Shown piece by piece: positions 45,033 through 54,787 of a stretch of DNA of 64,000 nucleotides; within the stretch, counting starts at the first letter, position 1; each line of letters opens with the position of its first letter. The notes beneath the pieces were generated by a model. The model made no database searches. It had not been told where the DNA came from and was given only the letters and a program-made list of their open reading frames with translations. Origin of the DNA: Granulosicoccus sp964449565 (GTDB lineage Bacteria; Pseudomonadota; Gammaproteobacteria; Granulosicoccales; Granulosicoccaceae). The stretch lies in NCBI GenBank assembly GCA_964449565.1, contig CAYUZB010000008.1:1-64000 (forward strand), given 5' to 3'. The translations under genes and the position numbers were made by a program.

Positions 45033-47582
45033 ATGATGAATTCTTCCTATCAGGCTGTAGTGATTGGTGGCGGTGTTGTTGGCTGCTCCGTCCTCTATCA
45101 TCTTGCCCGTGAAGGCTGGAAGGACGTTCTGTTAATCGAGCGTTCCGAACTGACATCGGGCTCGTCCTGGCATGCCGCTGGTGGCTTCCATACACTGAAC
45201 GGTGACCCCAATGTCGCCAAATTACAGGCGTACACTGTATCGCTTTATGAAGAAATAGAAGCGCTTTCGGCTCAGTCCTGTAGCCTGCATTTAACCGGAG
45301 GCGTGATGATGGCCGACTCACAAGAGCGAATGGATTTTCTCCGGCTGACCCACGCACGTGGGCGTTGCCTGGGTATGGAAACTGAACTGATCACACCATC
45401 AGAAGCTAAAGCCATGTTTCCACTGATGGATGAGACACAGTTTATCGGTGCCTTATGGGACCCGGTTGAAGGACACCTTGACCCGTCCGGAACCACACAC
45501 GCCTACGCAAAGGCAGCGAAGGCGCTAGGTGCTGACATCGAGCTGCGTAATCGTGTCACGGAGCTTACACAGGACAGCGATGGCACCTGGAACGTGGTCA
45601 CCGAAAAAGGCACCGTCAAGACCGAACATGTAGTTAATGCCGGTGGACTCTGGGCGCGAGAGGTCGGTCGCATGGCCGGGCTCGAGCTTCCCGTACTTGC
45701 GATGGAGCACATGTATCTGCTCACCGATGAGATGCCAGAGGTCACCGCGTTCAACCGGGAAATCGGTCGTGAACTGGTCGGTGTGATTGATTTTAAAGGC
45801 GAGATCTACACACGACAAGAACGCAATGGACTGCTTCTGGGTACTTATGAGAAAGCCTGTAGACCTTGGTCCCCTGTCGAAACACCTTGGGATTTTGGCC
45901 ACGAATTACTGGCCCCTGATCTGGATCGAATCGCCCCATCGCTTGAGCTTGCCTTCAAACATTTTCCAGCATTTGAACACGCTGGCATCAAGCAAGTGAT
46001 CAATGGGCCGTTCACCTTTGCACCTGACGGAAATCCGTTGGTCGGACCGGTTCAAGGGCTGACCAACTACTGGTGCGCCTGTGCCGTCATGGCAGGCTTT
46101 TCACAAGGCGGTGGTGTCGGGCACGCGCTGGCGAACTGGATGGTACACGGCGATCCCGGTTATGACCTGTGGGGAATGGATGTTACCCGCTTCGGCGATT
46201 GGGCGACTCTGCGCTATACCAATGCCAAGGTACGTGAAAACTATTCGCGTCGCTTTTCGATTCGATTTCCGAATGAGGAGCTGCCGGCCGCGCGACCACA
46301 GGAAACAACGCCACTCTACGATATCTTCAAAAATGAGCTACATGCTGTGATGGGAGACAGCTGGGGGCTTGAGACGCCGCTGTGGTTTGCAAACACTGCC
46401 ACAGAGGCGAAAGATGATCTCAGCTTTCACCGTTCAAACGATTTCCCCGCCATCGCACATGAAGTTGAGCAGTCACGCAACAGTGTCGGTGTTACAGAGA
46501 TCGCCAATTTTGCGAAATACAAAATCAGTGGTGCGGGCGCAGAAGCGTTTTTGTCCAATCTTATGACCAACAAGATGCCGCCTGTCGGTCGCATTGTGTT
46601 GACGCCAATGCTTAATGAGGCTGGAAAGTTGATTGGCGATTTCACAATAGCCAAAGCGTCTGACGAAATTTTCTATATGTGGGGCTCTATCGCCGCGCAG
46701 AAATACCATGTCCGTTGGATGGAGGATCACTTGCCTAAAGATGGCTCCGTATCCATTCATGTTTACGGCACTGACCTGGTCGGTTTGTCTATAGTTGGTC
46801 CGCACTCCCGCGATGTCTTGTCCGCGTTATGCGATATAGATGTGTCTAACGACGCGTTCCGATTCATGGACTATCGCGAATTCGATGTCAACGGGGCGCC
46901 CTGCCGGGTTAACAGAATAAGCTTCAGTGGCGATCTTGGCTACGAAATATGGATGCAAACTGGATATCAACGAAAAGTATATTCAGGGATCAAAGCTGCC
47001 GGTCAGCCCTACGATATTATTGACTTTGGCATGCGGGCGTTGTTATCCATGCGTCTTGAAAAAAACTTTCCAACCTGGTTCGCCGAATTGCGGCCAATCT
47101 ATGGTCCGCTTGAAGCCGGTATGAGTCGCTTTGTCAAATTCGACAAACCGGGATTTATTGGAAAGGGCGCGGCGTTAAATGAAGTTGAAACCGGTGGCAT
47201 ATTAAGACTCGTTTCATTTGTTGTCGACGCCTCGACAGCCGACGTGATGGGGGATGAGCCTGTATGGGCCAGGAGTAGCCAGCCTGCCCCTGGTATTGCC
47301 AAACCTCACGGAGTTGGTGCCAATCGATTTTCGGCTGAGGGTTCGGACATAAATAGCGTTGATTCGCAGACCGACGGCGACTGGCGCGTGGTCGGCTGGG
47401 TGACTTCTGGCGGTTATGGACACTACGTCCAGAGCTCTTTTGCACAAGGTTATATTCCTAAAGAACTGGCCACGATCACCGACGATGATCAGTTTGAAAT
47501 CGAAATTCTCGGACAACGCCGGCCCGCAAAATTAATCTTGAAACCAATATTTGACCCAGAGGGGTTACGTATGCGTTCTTGA
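45033..47582 (+). CDS. FAD-GcvT fusion dehydrogenase, second copy
   Basis: The protein has 849 residues and the same build as the enzyme at 36997-39450: AVVIGGGVVGCSVLYHL FAD motif, then His47 in SGSSWHAAGG at the covalent-FAD position, a middle FAO_M region, and a C-terminal T-protein domain ending near residue 840. Identity between the two is limited, so they are old paralogues with likely different N-methylated substrates. It stands alone with 215 bp upstream. Folate-dependent demethylation of dimethylglycine or sarcosine-type amines is the family expectation. Confidence 0.87.
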   Translation: MMNSSYQAVVIGGGVVGCSVLYHLAREGWKDVLLIERSELTSGSSWHAAGGFHTLNGDPNVAKLQAYTVSLYEEIEALSAQSCSLHLTGGVMMADSQERMDFLRLTHARGRCLGMETELITPSEAKAMFPLMDETQFIGALWDPVEGHLDPSGTTHAYAKAAKALGADIELRNRVTELTQDSDGTWNVVTEKGTVKTEHVVNAGGLWAREVGRMAGLELPVLAMEHMYLLTDEMPEVTAFNREIGRELVGVIDFKGEIYTRQERNGLLLGTYEKACRPWSPVETPWDFGHELLAPDLDRIAPSLELAFKHFPAFEHAGIKQVINGPFTFAPDGNPLVGPVQGLTNYWCACAVMAGFSQGGGVGHALANWMVHGDPGYDLWGMDVTRFGDWATLRYTNAKVRENYSRRFSIRFPNEELPAARPQETTPLYDIFKNELHAVMGDSWGLETPLWFANTATEAKDDLSFHRSNDFPAIAHEVEQSRNSVGVTEIANFAKYKISGAGAEAFLSNLMTNKMPPVGRIVLTPMLNEAGKLIGDFTIAKASDEIFYMWGSIAAQKYHVRWMEDHLPKDGSVSIHVYGTDLVGLSIVGPHSRDVLSALCDIDVSNDAFRFMDYREFDVNGAPCRVNRISFSGDLGYEIWMQTGYQRKVYSGIKAAGQPYDIIDFGMRALLSMRLEKNFPTWFAELRPIYGPLEAGMSRFVKFDKPGFIGKGAALNEVETGGILRLVSFVVDASTADVMGDEPVWARSSQPAPGIAKPHGVGANRFSAEGSDINSVDSQTDGDWRVVGWVTSGGYGHYVQSSFAQGYIPKELATITDDDQFEIEILGQRRPAKLILKPIFDPEGLRMRS

Positions 47583-47599
47583 TACAAAACGTCTCACGC

Positions 47600-48139
47600 T
47601 TACCCAATGCTCTGGAGTAATTTTTCCATCAATTTTTGTAGTGTCTTTAAATAACGTTCATTCGTCAATTGACCGGCTTCATCGAACTCACCATGCGCGC
47701 TCGATACCATTAATTCCGGACCGGTCAAGAGTCGTGGTTGAAATGAATTCATCGCCAGACGCAATGAGTTCTGGGCACGCGCCCCACCGGTACGTCCAGC
47801 GGCCGCTGACATGATGGCAACCGGTTTGTCCATCCAGGGATTGGAATCAACCCGACTGACCCAGTCTAGCGCGTTCTTGAGCACCCCTGGCATGGCTTGA
47901 TTGTACTCGGGCGTAGAGATGACAACCGCATCGGCTGAATCTATTTGCTGGTGAAGAGCCAATGCTTTCTCCGGCACGCCTTGCGCATCTTCTACGTCAC
48001 CGTTATACAGTGGCATATCAATATCCGCGACCATCGCATCACACGATGAGCAGCGAATAGCCTCTTGCAACAGCTTACGATTAAATGAATCAGTACGCAG
48101 GGAGCCCGATATCATCAGGAGAGATACAGGTTTTGTCAT
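47600..48139 (-). CDS. NADPH-dependent FMN reductase
   Basis: This 179-residue flavodoxin-like protein has the FMN phosphate loop SGSLRTDSFNRKLL near residue 11 and the family motif STPEYNQAMPGVLKNALDW. Such reductases supply reduced FMN to monooxygenases or reduce quinones and azo compounds. The ATG at 48139 is chosen because it puts the FMN loop at its usual distance; 20 upstream codons look non-coding. Convergent with the second FAD-GcvT gene. Confidence 0.88.
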   Translation of the reverse strand: MTKPVSLLMISGSLRTDSFNRKLLQEAIRCSSCDAMVADIDMPLYNGDVEDAQGVPEKALALHQQIDSADAVVISTPEYNQAMPGVLKNALDWVSRVDSNPWMDKPVAIMSAAAGRTGGARAQNSLRLAMNSFQPRLLTGPELMVSSAHGEFDEAGQLTNERYLKTLQKLMEKLLQSIG

Positions 48140-48331
48140 TCGGTTTTTCTCTCTAGAGCTAACACTCGAAAACGTGAACTTTAATAGTATACGAGCCAAT
48201 CAGCGGAATATTTCACTTTTAAGAAAATCAGCTTGATACTTTAAACAATCTTAGAAGTAACGCGAGATTCTTGTTTGTGCTCGGTTATGTGTCCAATGCG
48301 ATTGAAACACCGCGTGTTAGGTGAAAGCAAG

Positions 48332-49213
48332 CTAGATACGAATATCAAGCTCTGTAATCGTCACATTCAAAGCACATTGACTTTCGGCAACGGTAGCGCC
48401 ACTGGTGTCAACCGTCCGATCGGCGGACGCATAAAGCGATTCTCGCTCTGTCAGAATATTTTTGAGTTGCTGCATGGCTTTGGGGTTACCGGCTATCGGT
48501 CGGACATCACCTTGTGCGACGACACGGCTCATATGCTCTTCCGGACTAGCCTTGAGCCATATGGTATAGAACGATTCACACACCCGTTTATGGGTATCCG
48601 CCGCCGAAACTATTCCTCCAGACGCGGCCAGAACAAGCGCATCTCTTGATTCGACTATATGATCAACAGCCTGACGTTCAAGAGTACGAAAGCCTTCCTG
48701 CCCGTAGAGGTCCATAACTTCCTCAACAGACAATCCGCTCAGTAATTCAATTTCCTTGTTAAGTTCCACAAACGGCAGACCAAGTGATTCAGCCAGACCT
48801 TTCCCCAATGTCGATTTCCCCGCCCCACGTAGTCCAAGAAGACAGATGCGCTGTTGCTTGGTGATTCGCGAATCAGACCTTGCAAGCAGGTTCAACACTT
48901 GCTGCCGTTGATGCGTATCGCTATTTATAAAATACTCAGCGACACGAATGGCGTCTGGCCCCAGTTGACTGTTATTTCGCACAAGCCATTCGACAGAAGT
49001 ACCAAGCCCTTCGGCCATTTTGTATAATAGGCCGATCGATATATTCCCCGTGCCAGTTTCAAGCAACACAATAGTTCGTTGCGACACTCCTGAACGTTCA
49101 GACAAGGCTCTACGTGAAAGTCCCTGTCCTTTGCGAAACTCAAGTACACGCCGACCTACTTCGACGATAAAACTGTCGACACTTGAATGATTACTTGACT
49201 CTGTAGCGTTCAT
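48332..49213 (-). CDS. boxR: BoxR/BzdR-type transcriptional regulator of benzoyl-CoA catabolism
   Basis: The 293-residue protein has an N-terminal XRE helix-turn-helix (about 14-78, LSRRALSERSGVSQRTI) joined to a C-terminal shikimate-kinase-like domain (about 122-290, P-loop GLRGAGKST at 127-135). This two-domain build defines BzdR/BoxR repressors, whose kinase-like half senses benzoyl-CoA. The ATG overlaps the boxA stop (TGATG), so the regulator is made from the operon it presumably controls. That is a simple feedback arrangement. Confidence 0.93.
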   Translation of the reverse strand: MNATESSNHSSVDSFIVEVGRRVLEFRKGQGLSRRALSERSGVSQRTIVLLETGTGNISIGLLYKMAEGLGTSVEWLVRNNSQLGPDAIRVAEYFINSDTHQRQQVLNLLARSDSRITKQQRICLLGLRGAGKSTLGKGLAESLGLPFVELNKEIELLSGLSVEEVMDLYGQEGFRTLERQAVDHIVESRDALVLAASGGIVSAADTHKRVCESFYTIWLKASPEEHMSRVVAQGDVRPIAGNPKAMQQLKNILTERESLYASADRTVDTSGATVAESQCALNVTITELDIRI

Positions 49214-50409
49214 CAATAGGTTTCAACATGGTAGCGACCTTCGTCGCGCATATCATCTCGGATCTCCGTCCATGTTTTTCCCATACCTTCTGCTATCGCG
49301 ATGAACGCCTCTTCAACACCTTGCTCCATCGCCCGTAGCCCGCAAATGTAAATATACGTATTACTGTCACTCAATAGTTCGGCAATGACATTTGCTTGTT
49401 CGAGAAGTTCGTCCTGTACATAACGTTTCGGCTGATCGCTAACACGACTGAATACAAGATGTTTTTTTAACACGCTCTCCGGGATTTTGTTCAACGGAGC
49501 AAAGTACGGTAAGGCATTCGGTGTCCGTGCACCGAAAACCAAGCGCATATCGCCTGTACCGGCGCCCGGACTACGTTGACGTTGCATCGTGAAAGCTCGA
49601 AATGGCGCCGAACCCGTGCCGGTGCAAATCATCAACAGTCGGGCATTCGCATCATCGGGCAGCAGAAAAGTCGATCCAAAAGGGCCTGTTACTTGAACCT
49701 CAGCGCCTTTTTCAAGATCACACACGAAATTTGAACAGATCCCATCGGTTTCGCGTTTGATAGTCAAGGATAAATTGTTGTAATTCGGACGCTCGCCTGT
49801 ACGTGGGCTTGATACAGAATACAGGCGCGGTCGATAGGGCTTGCCATTAATGTCTGTTCCCGGCGGGGTAATACCAATGCTTTGCCCTTCGAGAACCGGA
49901 AACGGTGATGCGCCAAAATCCAGTATCAGATGACGAACATCACTATCTGCATCTATTCCGGTCAGTCGATAGTTACCCTGAACAGTCGCTGTGACCGGTT
50001 TGGCTATCGTATACAAATTGATGCTGGGTTTCGCCGCCGACACAGGCGCTTTGGCCTTGCCACCTGCCCCGGAATGCGCATCAGCCAGAAGTTCAGCAAT
50101 CCCCTGATCTATCGCTTCGATGGATGTATCCGCTTCACTGGCATTGCTTGGAAAGTCTTCCTGCTCTGGCAATTCCATCCACTCAAACTGTGATTCAAGT
50201 GAATAAGGAACGTTGACGACACGCCACTCATCAATCGAGCCGGTTGGACAAACGGGAATGCAATCCATGCAGAAATCGCATTTTGCGGCATCAACCACGA
50301 CATTGTTGTCATCGTGTGTAATCGCCTCTATTGGGCAAGTTGCTTCACAGGTGTAGCACCGAATACAGATCTCCGGATCAATCAGATGCTGTTTGACGGG
50401 TTTACTCAT
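49213..50409 (-). CDS. boxA: Benzoyl-CoA 2,3-epoxidase reductase component BoxA
   Basis: This 398-residue protein has an N-terminal 2x[4Fe-4S] ferredoxin, with Cys15, 18, 21, 25 and Cys44, 47, 50, 54 in the usual spacing. A linker follows, then a ferredoxin-NADP reductase module with RPRLYSVSSPR for FAD and CTGTGSAPFRAF for NADPH. It passes electrons from NADPH to the di-iron epoxidase BoxB. It lies 55 bp behind boxB and overlaps boxR. Confidence 0.95.
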   Translation of the reverse strand: MSKPVKQHLIDPEICIRCYTCEATCPIEAITHDDNNVVVDAAKCDFCMDCIPVCPTGSIDEWRVVNVPYSLESQFEWMELPEQEDFPSNASEADTSIEAIDQGIAELLADAHSGAGGKAKAPVSAAKPSINLYTIAKPVTATVQGNYRLTGIDADSDVRHLILDFGASPFPVLEGQSIGITPPGTDINGKPYRPRLYSVSSPRTGERPNYNNLSLTIKRETDGICSNFVCDLEKGAEVQVTGPFGSTFLLPDDANARLLMICTGTGSAPFRAFTMQRQRSPGAGTGDMRLVFGARTPNALPYFAPLNKIPESVLKKHLVFSRVSDQPKRYVQDELLEQANVIAELLSDSNTYIYICGLRAMEQGVEEAFIAIAEGMGKTWTEIRDDMRDEGRYHVETY

Positions 50410-50464
50410 TTAGCTTGGCCCACACTGCTTTGTATTTGAAACAAGTACACACAACTTGAAATCT

Positions 50465-51916
50465 TCAAGCCATATGCAACTTGACGTATTCAAATTCGCC
50501 TGGCTTGTTGTCAATGCCGACTTTTGGTGGTGCTATCCAACTGGCAAATTTTCCTGCTTCCGTGACCGGCAACATCAAAGACTGAATGAAATCGCCATCG
50601 GCCTTTGATGGTAACCATTCGCTACGCTTGGCTGCGAATGCCTCCTCGGAGATGAGATTTCCTTCAGGATCAATAGGTTTACCGGCAAACACGCCAATCT
50701 GGCGATGGAAGCCCTCATGAGACAGCGCTAGTTTGAATGTCACTCCGAATTTCTCGATGATTCTGTTCCAGCGTCCAATGCCGCCGGATGCATCGCGTGT
50801 GTAGTCATCGCGCAAACGCATATTGATGGCAGTCAAAGCAGGCACGTCTTGCAGTAATATTCTGTCGTCAGTAATACGACTGACTGGATAGGTCGCCCCA
50901 GTTAGCTTGTGGTCATCATCGATGCGGTGTTCCATGAATCGTGCCTTGATACCCGCATTGAAGGCATTGGCGGCATTGGTCGAGACCTCCTGCCCAAATA
51001 GATCAAGTGACAGGCTGTAATGTAGATTGAGCTTCTTCTGTATAGTCGGAAGATCGATGACACCGAGTGCACGAACCGCTTCGATATCATAAGGATCTTC
51101 AATTCCCGCCTCTTTCATCGCCTCACAGGTTTTTTGTATCGTTCTACCTACTCCGGTTTCGCCGACAAACATGTGATGGGCTTCTTCGGTCAGCATGAAT
51201 CGACAGGTACGTGACAGGGGATCAAAACCTGACTGTGCAAAGCTCTCCAATTGCATCTTGCCATCCCGGTCAGTGAAGTACGTAAACATGAAGAATGACA
51301 GCCAATCAGGTGTTTCTTCATTGAACGCGCCCAGCATACGAGGTGCATCCTCGGATCCGGATGAACGACGCAGCAAATCATCTGCTTCCTCTCGACCATC
51401 GCGCCCGAAGTATTTGTGTAACAGATACACCATCGCCCAAAGGTGTCGGCCTTCCTCGACATTGACCTGGAACAAATTGCGCAGGTCATAGAGAGAAGGG
51501 GCTGTATGGCCAAGAAAACGCTGTTGCTCGATGGAAGCTGGCTCTGTGTCTCCTTGAATGACGATGAAACGTCGCAGCATGGAGCGGTATTCACCGGGTA
51601 CTTCCTGCCAAGCCGCTTCACCTGCATGCTCACCGCAGGGAATCTTGCGATCCTCAACTTGAGGCGCCAGTAATACACCCCAGCGGTATTCAGGCATTTT
51701 CACATAGTCAAACTTGGCCCAACCCTTTGGGTCAACGCTGACCGCAGTTCTGAGATAAACCAGACTATCCTGAAATTTCTGAGGGATCAGATCCTGCCAC
51801 CATTTGATATACCCCGGATGCCATTTTTCCAGTGCTTTCAATACGCGTTTGTCACTAGACAAGCCGACGTTATTCGGAATCCGAGTATCGTAATTTACAT
51901 CCAAGGTCTGGTTCAT
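50465..51916 (-). CDS. boxB: Benzoyl-CoA 2,3-epoxidase oxygenase component BoxB
   Basis: This 483-residue class I di-iron enzyme shows metal-ligand helices EEGRHLW (154-160) and TEEAHHMFVGE (243-253). With O2 and BoxA electrons it forms the 2,3-epoxide of benzoyl-CoA. Length and motifs agree with known BoxB. AAGGA 9 bp before the ATG supports the start. The order boxC, boxB, boxA, boxR in the direction of transcription suggests one operon. Confidence 0.95.
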   Translation of the reverse strand: MNQTLDVNYDTRIPNNVGLSSDKRVLKALEKWHPGYIKWWQDLIPQKFQDSLVYLRTAVSVDPKGWAKFDYVKMPEYRWGVLLAPQVEDRKIPCGEHAGEAAWQEVPGEYRSMLRRFIVIQGDTEPASIEQQRFLGHTAPSLYDLRNLFQVNVEEGRHLWAMVYLLHKYFGRDGREEADDLLRRSSGSEDAPRMLGAFNEETPDWLSFFMFTYFTDRDGKMQLESFAQSGFDPLSRTCRFMLTEEAHHMFVGETGVGRTIQKTCEAMKEAGIEDPYDIEAVRALGVIDLPTIQKKLNLHYSLSLDLFGQEVSTNAANAFNAGIKARFMEHRIDDDHKLTGATYPVSRITDDRILLQDVPALTAINMRLRDDYTRDASGGIGRWNRIIEKFGVTFKLALSHEGFHRQIGVFAGKPIDPEGNLISEEAFAAKRSEWLPSKADGDFIQSLMLPVTEAGKFASWIAPPKVGIDNKPGEFEYVKLHMA

Positions 51917-51976
51917 GTATAGATTCCTTATCGAGTAACTTGTCGCGGCATCAGTTTTTAATTCAATCAGCTATCG

Positions 51977-53641
51977 TTAAACGCGACGCTTGTCATATTC
52001 GCCTCGCTTGCCTGTCCCGTAGCGTTGCAACGCGCCGTTCTCGCCAACCGCATTAGGTCTGTGGAAGATCCAGTTTTGCCAGGCTGTCAAACGACCGAAT
52101 ATGCGGGTCTCCATTGTTTCAGGACCCGCAAAGCGTAAATTTGCCTCCATACCAGTCATTGCATCCGGTGAAAAACTAGCGCGCTCTTCCAGAAAAATCC
52201 TGATCTCATCTTCCCAATCGATATCATCAAAGCGGTAAGTAATCAAACCAAGTTCGTCGGCAGATTCCGCATCAAGCGGTTGATCAACTTTAGCTAACGC
52301 ATCATCAACACACCCTGAATCGCCAAGAAAACGTGTTTGCAAGCGGGTCAGATCATTAGACATCGGAAACAAGCCGAAATTGCCGGCGGTGAGCATTAGC
52401 GTGGCGATCGGCCGCTCATCATCTTCAAATTCCCCGTCCATCATGTAGCTTCGATCAACAGCGAACACAATTTCTGCAAGGCAACCGGCAAAACAGGAAC
52501 CGTTCTCTATCAATGCGACCAGAGATCGAGATGTCATGTCCAGTCGTTTTAATATGCGTTTCCAATACAGCAGTATTTCACGCGACAACCAGTCAGTATC
52601 TTTATTTTCAATCAAGAGCCTTTCATGTGCAGCAACCTTTGCTGCGTCACCACTCGTTCGAAATAACAGAACGCCTATTTCCAGTTCATTCAATCGTAGA
52701 TGCAGGATTGCATCATCAAGTTCTCGTCCCAGGCACAGCAGGTAGGATTTATCCCCTTCAGCGTGTAAGGCGTCAATTGATGCAGGGGCGTCATTATCGG
52801 GCCCCTTGATCCGAATAGTCGCAGTTCGATTGTGTCGATCGACGCTCACCTCAACGTATGAATAACTAACGGCACCATTACTATTAAATTCACGCTGAAT
52901 CGGTTCCAGTTGTATCCCGCTTGCCTGTCCATCAGAAATCGAACTTGCCACCAACTCACTCGCCCTGTTTTGCACGTACTCATCAAACAGGCTGTTGGCA
53001 ACAATCTTGTCAACAAGCTTCCAGTCTTCAGCTCGAGCGCCCTTTACGCCCTCTTCTATCGAACAAAAAACGTCCGCCAGATCACGACGCATCTTGCGCT
53101 TGTCAGTGATGCGCGTCAGTCCACCCGTACCCGGTAAAACAGCCAGCAAAGGAACTTCGGGTAAGGCGACAGTGGTTGATCCATCGTCAACCATATAGAT
53201 TTCATCACAAGCCAGTGCCAGCTCATAACCGCCACCTGCACAGGCACCACGCACTGCGGCGATATAGTGTTGTCCTGATTCTTTGCCAGCCACTTCAAAA
53301 GTATTGCGCGTTTCGTTGGTGAACTTGCAGAAATTCACCTTATGCGTATGCTCGGCGCCCGCCAGCATACGGATATTTGCACCGGCACAGAAAACCTTGT
53401 CCTTGCCTGACTTGAGGATTACGGCACCCACCTCGGGATGTTCAAAACGCATGCGCTGTACGATGTCGGCGAGTTCGATATCGACACCGAGATCGTAAGA
53501 ATTGAGCTTCAGTTCATAACCATCCAGCAGCCCACCTTGTTCGTCGACATCCATCGTGATGGTTGCCACGCGGTTTTCATAATCAACCGTCCAATGTCGA
53601 TAACTCAAGGGATCGGTCTGAAAATCGATCGATTCTGACAT
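51977..53641 (-). CDS. boxC: Benzoyl-CoA-dihydrodiol lyase BoxC
   Basis: This 554-residue member of the crotonase superfamily has two crotonase-like halves. The first has the CoA/oxyanion motifs KVFCAGANIRMLAG and VRGACAGGGYELALACDE. BoxC hydrolytically opens the benzoyl-CoA 2,3-epoxide to 3,4-dehydroadipyl-CoA semialdehyde plus formate. It begins the box core; 144 bp of AT-rich DNA upstream probably holds the promoter. The dehydrogenase for its product (BoxD) is not in the window. Confidence 0.94.
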   Translation of the reverse strand: MSESIDFQTDPLSYRHWTVDYENRVATITMDVDEQGGLLDGYELKLNSYDLGVDIELADIVQRMRFEHPEVGAVILKSGKDKVFCAGANIRMLAGAEHTHKVNFCKFTNETRNTFEVAGKESGQHYIAAVRGACAGGGYELALACDEIYMVDDGSTTVALPEVPLLAVLPGTGGLTRITDKRKMRRDLADVFCSIEEGVKGARAEDWKLVDKIVANSLFDEYVQNRASELVASSISDGQASGIQLEPIQREFNSNGAVSYSYVEVSVDRHNRTATIRIKGPDNDAPASIDALHAEGDKSYLLCLGRELDDAILHLRLNELEIGVLLFRTSGDAAKVAAHERLLIENKDTDWLSREILLYWKRILKRLDMTSRSLVALIENGSCFAGCLAEIVFAVDRSYMMDGEFEDDERPIATLMLTAGNFGLFPMSNDLTRLQTRFLGDSGCVDDALAKVDQPLDAESADELGLITYRFDDIDWEDEIRIFLEERASFSPDAMTGMEANLRFAGPETMETRIFGRLTAWQNWIFHRPNAVGENGALQRYGTGKRGEYDKRRV

Positions 53642-53708
53642 GGGGATTATCTAAGCAAGCCAAGCTTGAGCCGAGTGTAAATCAGAATACCTCGAAATTC
53701 GCTTTTTA

Positions 53709-53725
53709 TTGCGTAATTTTAGCAA
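53709..53725. promoter_or_regulatory. Small dyad upstream of boxC
   Basis: TTGC and GCAA arms separated by 9 bp lie about 70 bp upstream of the boxC start within an AT-rich promoter-like region. It could be part of a BoxR operator. The arms are short, so this is weak. Confidence 0.25.
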
Positions 53726-53785
53726 ATAAGAATTTTACTTCACTGATTATGAAGGTAAACACCAATTTATTGATAATATATTGCG

Positions 53786-54253
53786 TTAAATGAGTTCGAT
53801 ACCAATACTCGTTGACGCCTCTGCGCAGCCAGCAGCGGCTGACATAACCTTTGAGCTGTCCAGACCCATCAAGTGCCCCTGGTACCCGCTTAAGGCTCGT
53901 TCAGCGGCGTATACCGCCAGTCCCTGGAGTCTTGTCGCGGCGTGCTCCTGCTTCAACGCCAACTTGAGTCGCGCGTTACTGATGTGTATCAGGCATTGCA
54001 CCAGAAAGCGTTCTCGGCTGTTCGGCAGCGCTTTCATCCACACGGCCTCAAGTACCTCGTGTGCTTCCCAATAGAAACCTTCATTGATCAGCCGTATGCC
54101 GTAGAGCCAGGGAACATTTGCCGTTGCCCGATCATCACTGGTTTGTTCATGTGCCTGTTGCGCGATAGCATGCAGAAAACCATCATTGGGGCGAGCGTTA
54201 ACCCCGGGTAGATGTTTCTCTTCTGGCAAGGCCAATTTGTTGGCTTCAAGCAT
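53786..54253 (-). CDS. DUF309-family protein
   Basis: This 155-residue helical protein has the DUF309 core: YGIRLINEGFYWEAHEVLEAVW, a helix-turn pattern with the conserved Glu-Ala-His-Glu-x-x-Glu, then a second helix pair FLVQCLIHISNARLKLALK. The function of DUF309 is unknown. It lies upstream of boxC on the same strand and starts on the same bases as the opposite-strand small membrane gene at 54253. Confidence 0.82.
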   Translation of the reverse strand: MLEANKLALPEEKHLPGVNARPNDGFLHAIAQQAHEQTSDDRATANVPWLYGIRLINEGFYWEAHEVLEAVWMKALPNSRERFLVQCLIHISNARLKLALKQEHAATRLQGLAVYAAERALSGYQGHLMGLDSSKVMSAAAGCAEASTSIGIELI

Positions 54254-54423
54254 TGTTACAAATACCTATTGACGCTAAGCAGATAACCTTTCCTTTGGTA
54301 TTGTTTGCGGCGCTGGCACTTGGACTGGTAGGCGATTTTCCAGACACCGGCGATGCTTCAATTGATCTGCTATTGTTCATGCTCCTGACGTGCTCCAAGG
54401 CGATGTTTAACGGTCGACCATGA
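54253..54423 (+). CDS. Small membrane protein (56 residues)
   Basis: A short frame with one or two hydrophobic helices (TFPLVLFAALALGLVGDF, then IDLLLFMLLTCSKAMF). It overlaps the next gene's ATG by 4 bp (ATGA), which is the main evidence that it is real. The only practical start is TTG at 54253, without an obvious ribosome-binding site; the frame is open upstream to 54202. No family recognised. Confidence 0.45.
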   Translation: MLQIPIDAKQITFPLVLFAALALGLVGDFPDTGDASIDLLLFMLLTCSKAMFNGRP

Positions 54424-54770
54424 AAATTATCATTACAAAAATCGCTGCTTTCGTTCTTTTTATTCTGGGAATCATTTCCTTGGTATCGCCCATTCCAGGC
54501 GCGTTCATTTTTCTGGCCTGCTCTTTAACATTAACAATCTCAGTTAGCCCCTATGCTCAGTTTTGTGTCCAATGGGTTCGCAGCCGCGTTTCCTGGATCA
54601 ATAAATTTCTATTCTGGCTTGAGCGAAAAACAGGAAATCGGATCAAAATGATCGGCGAGACGCTTCCCAAGACCCATCCGATAGAAAATAGCGATAATCA
54701 AAGCTTGAGTCATAAAGAGTACATAGAGAAAATGCAACAAGAAGAAAAACAATCAGATCGGGATAAATAA
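54420..54770 (+). CDS. PGPGW-type small transmembrane protein
   Basis: This 116-residue protein has two closely spaced N-terminal helices (about 5-42). They are separated by VSPIPGAFIF, as in putative transmembrane PGPGW-family proteins. A basic middle segment and a charged, probably cytoplasmic tail (MQQEEKQSDRDK) follow. The function of the family is unknown. It is translationally coupled to the 56-residue frame before it and is convergent with the benzoate-CoA ligase gene. Confidence 0.75.
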   Translation: MKIIITKIAAFVLFILGIISLVSPIPGAFIFLACSLTLTISVSPYAQFCVQWVRSRVSWINKFLFWLERKTGNRIKMIGETLPKTHPIENSDNQSLSHKEYIEKMQQEEKQSDRDK

Positions 54771-54787
54771 GATAGCTGGCAGGTGAG

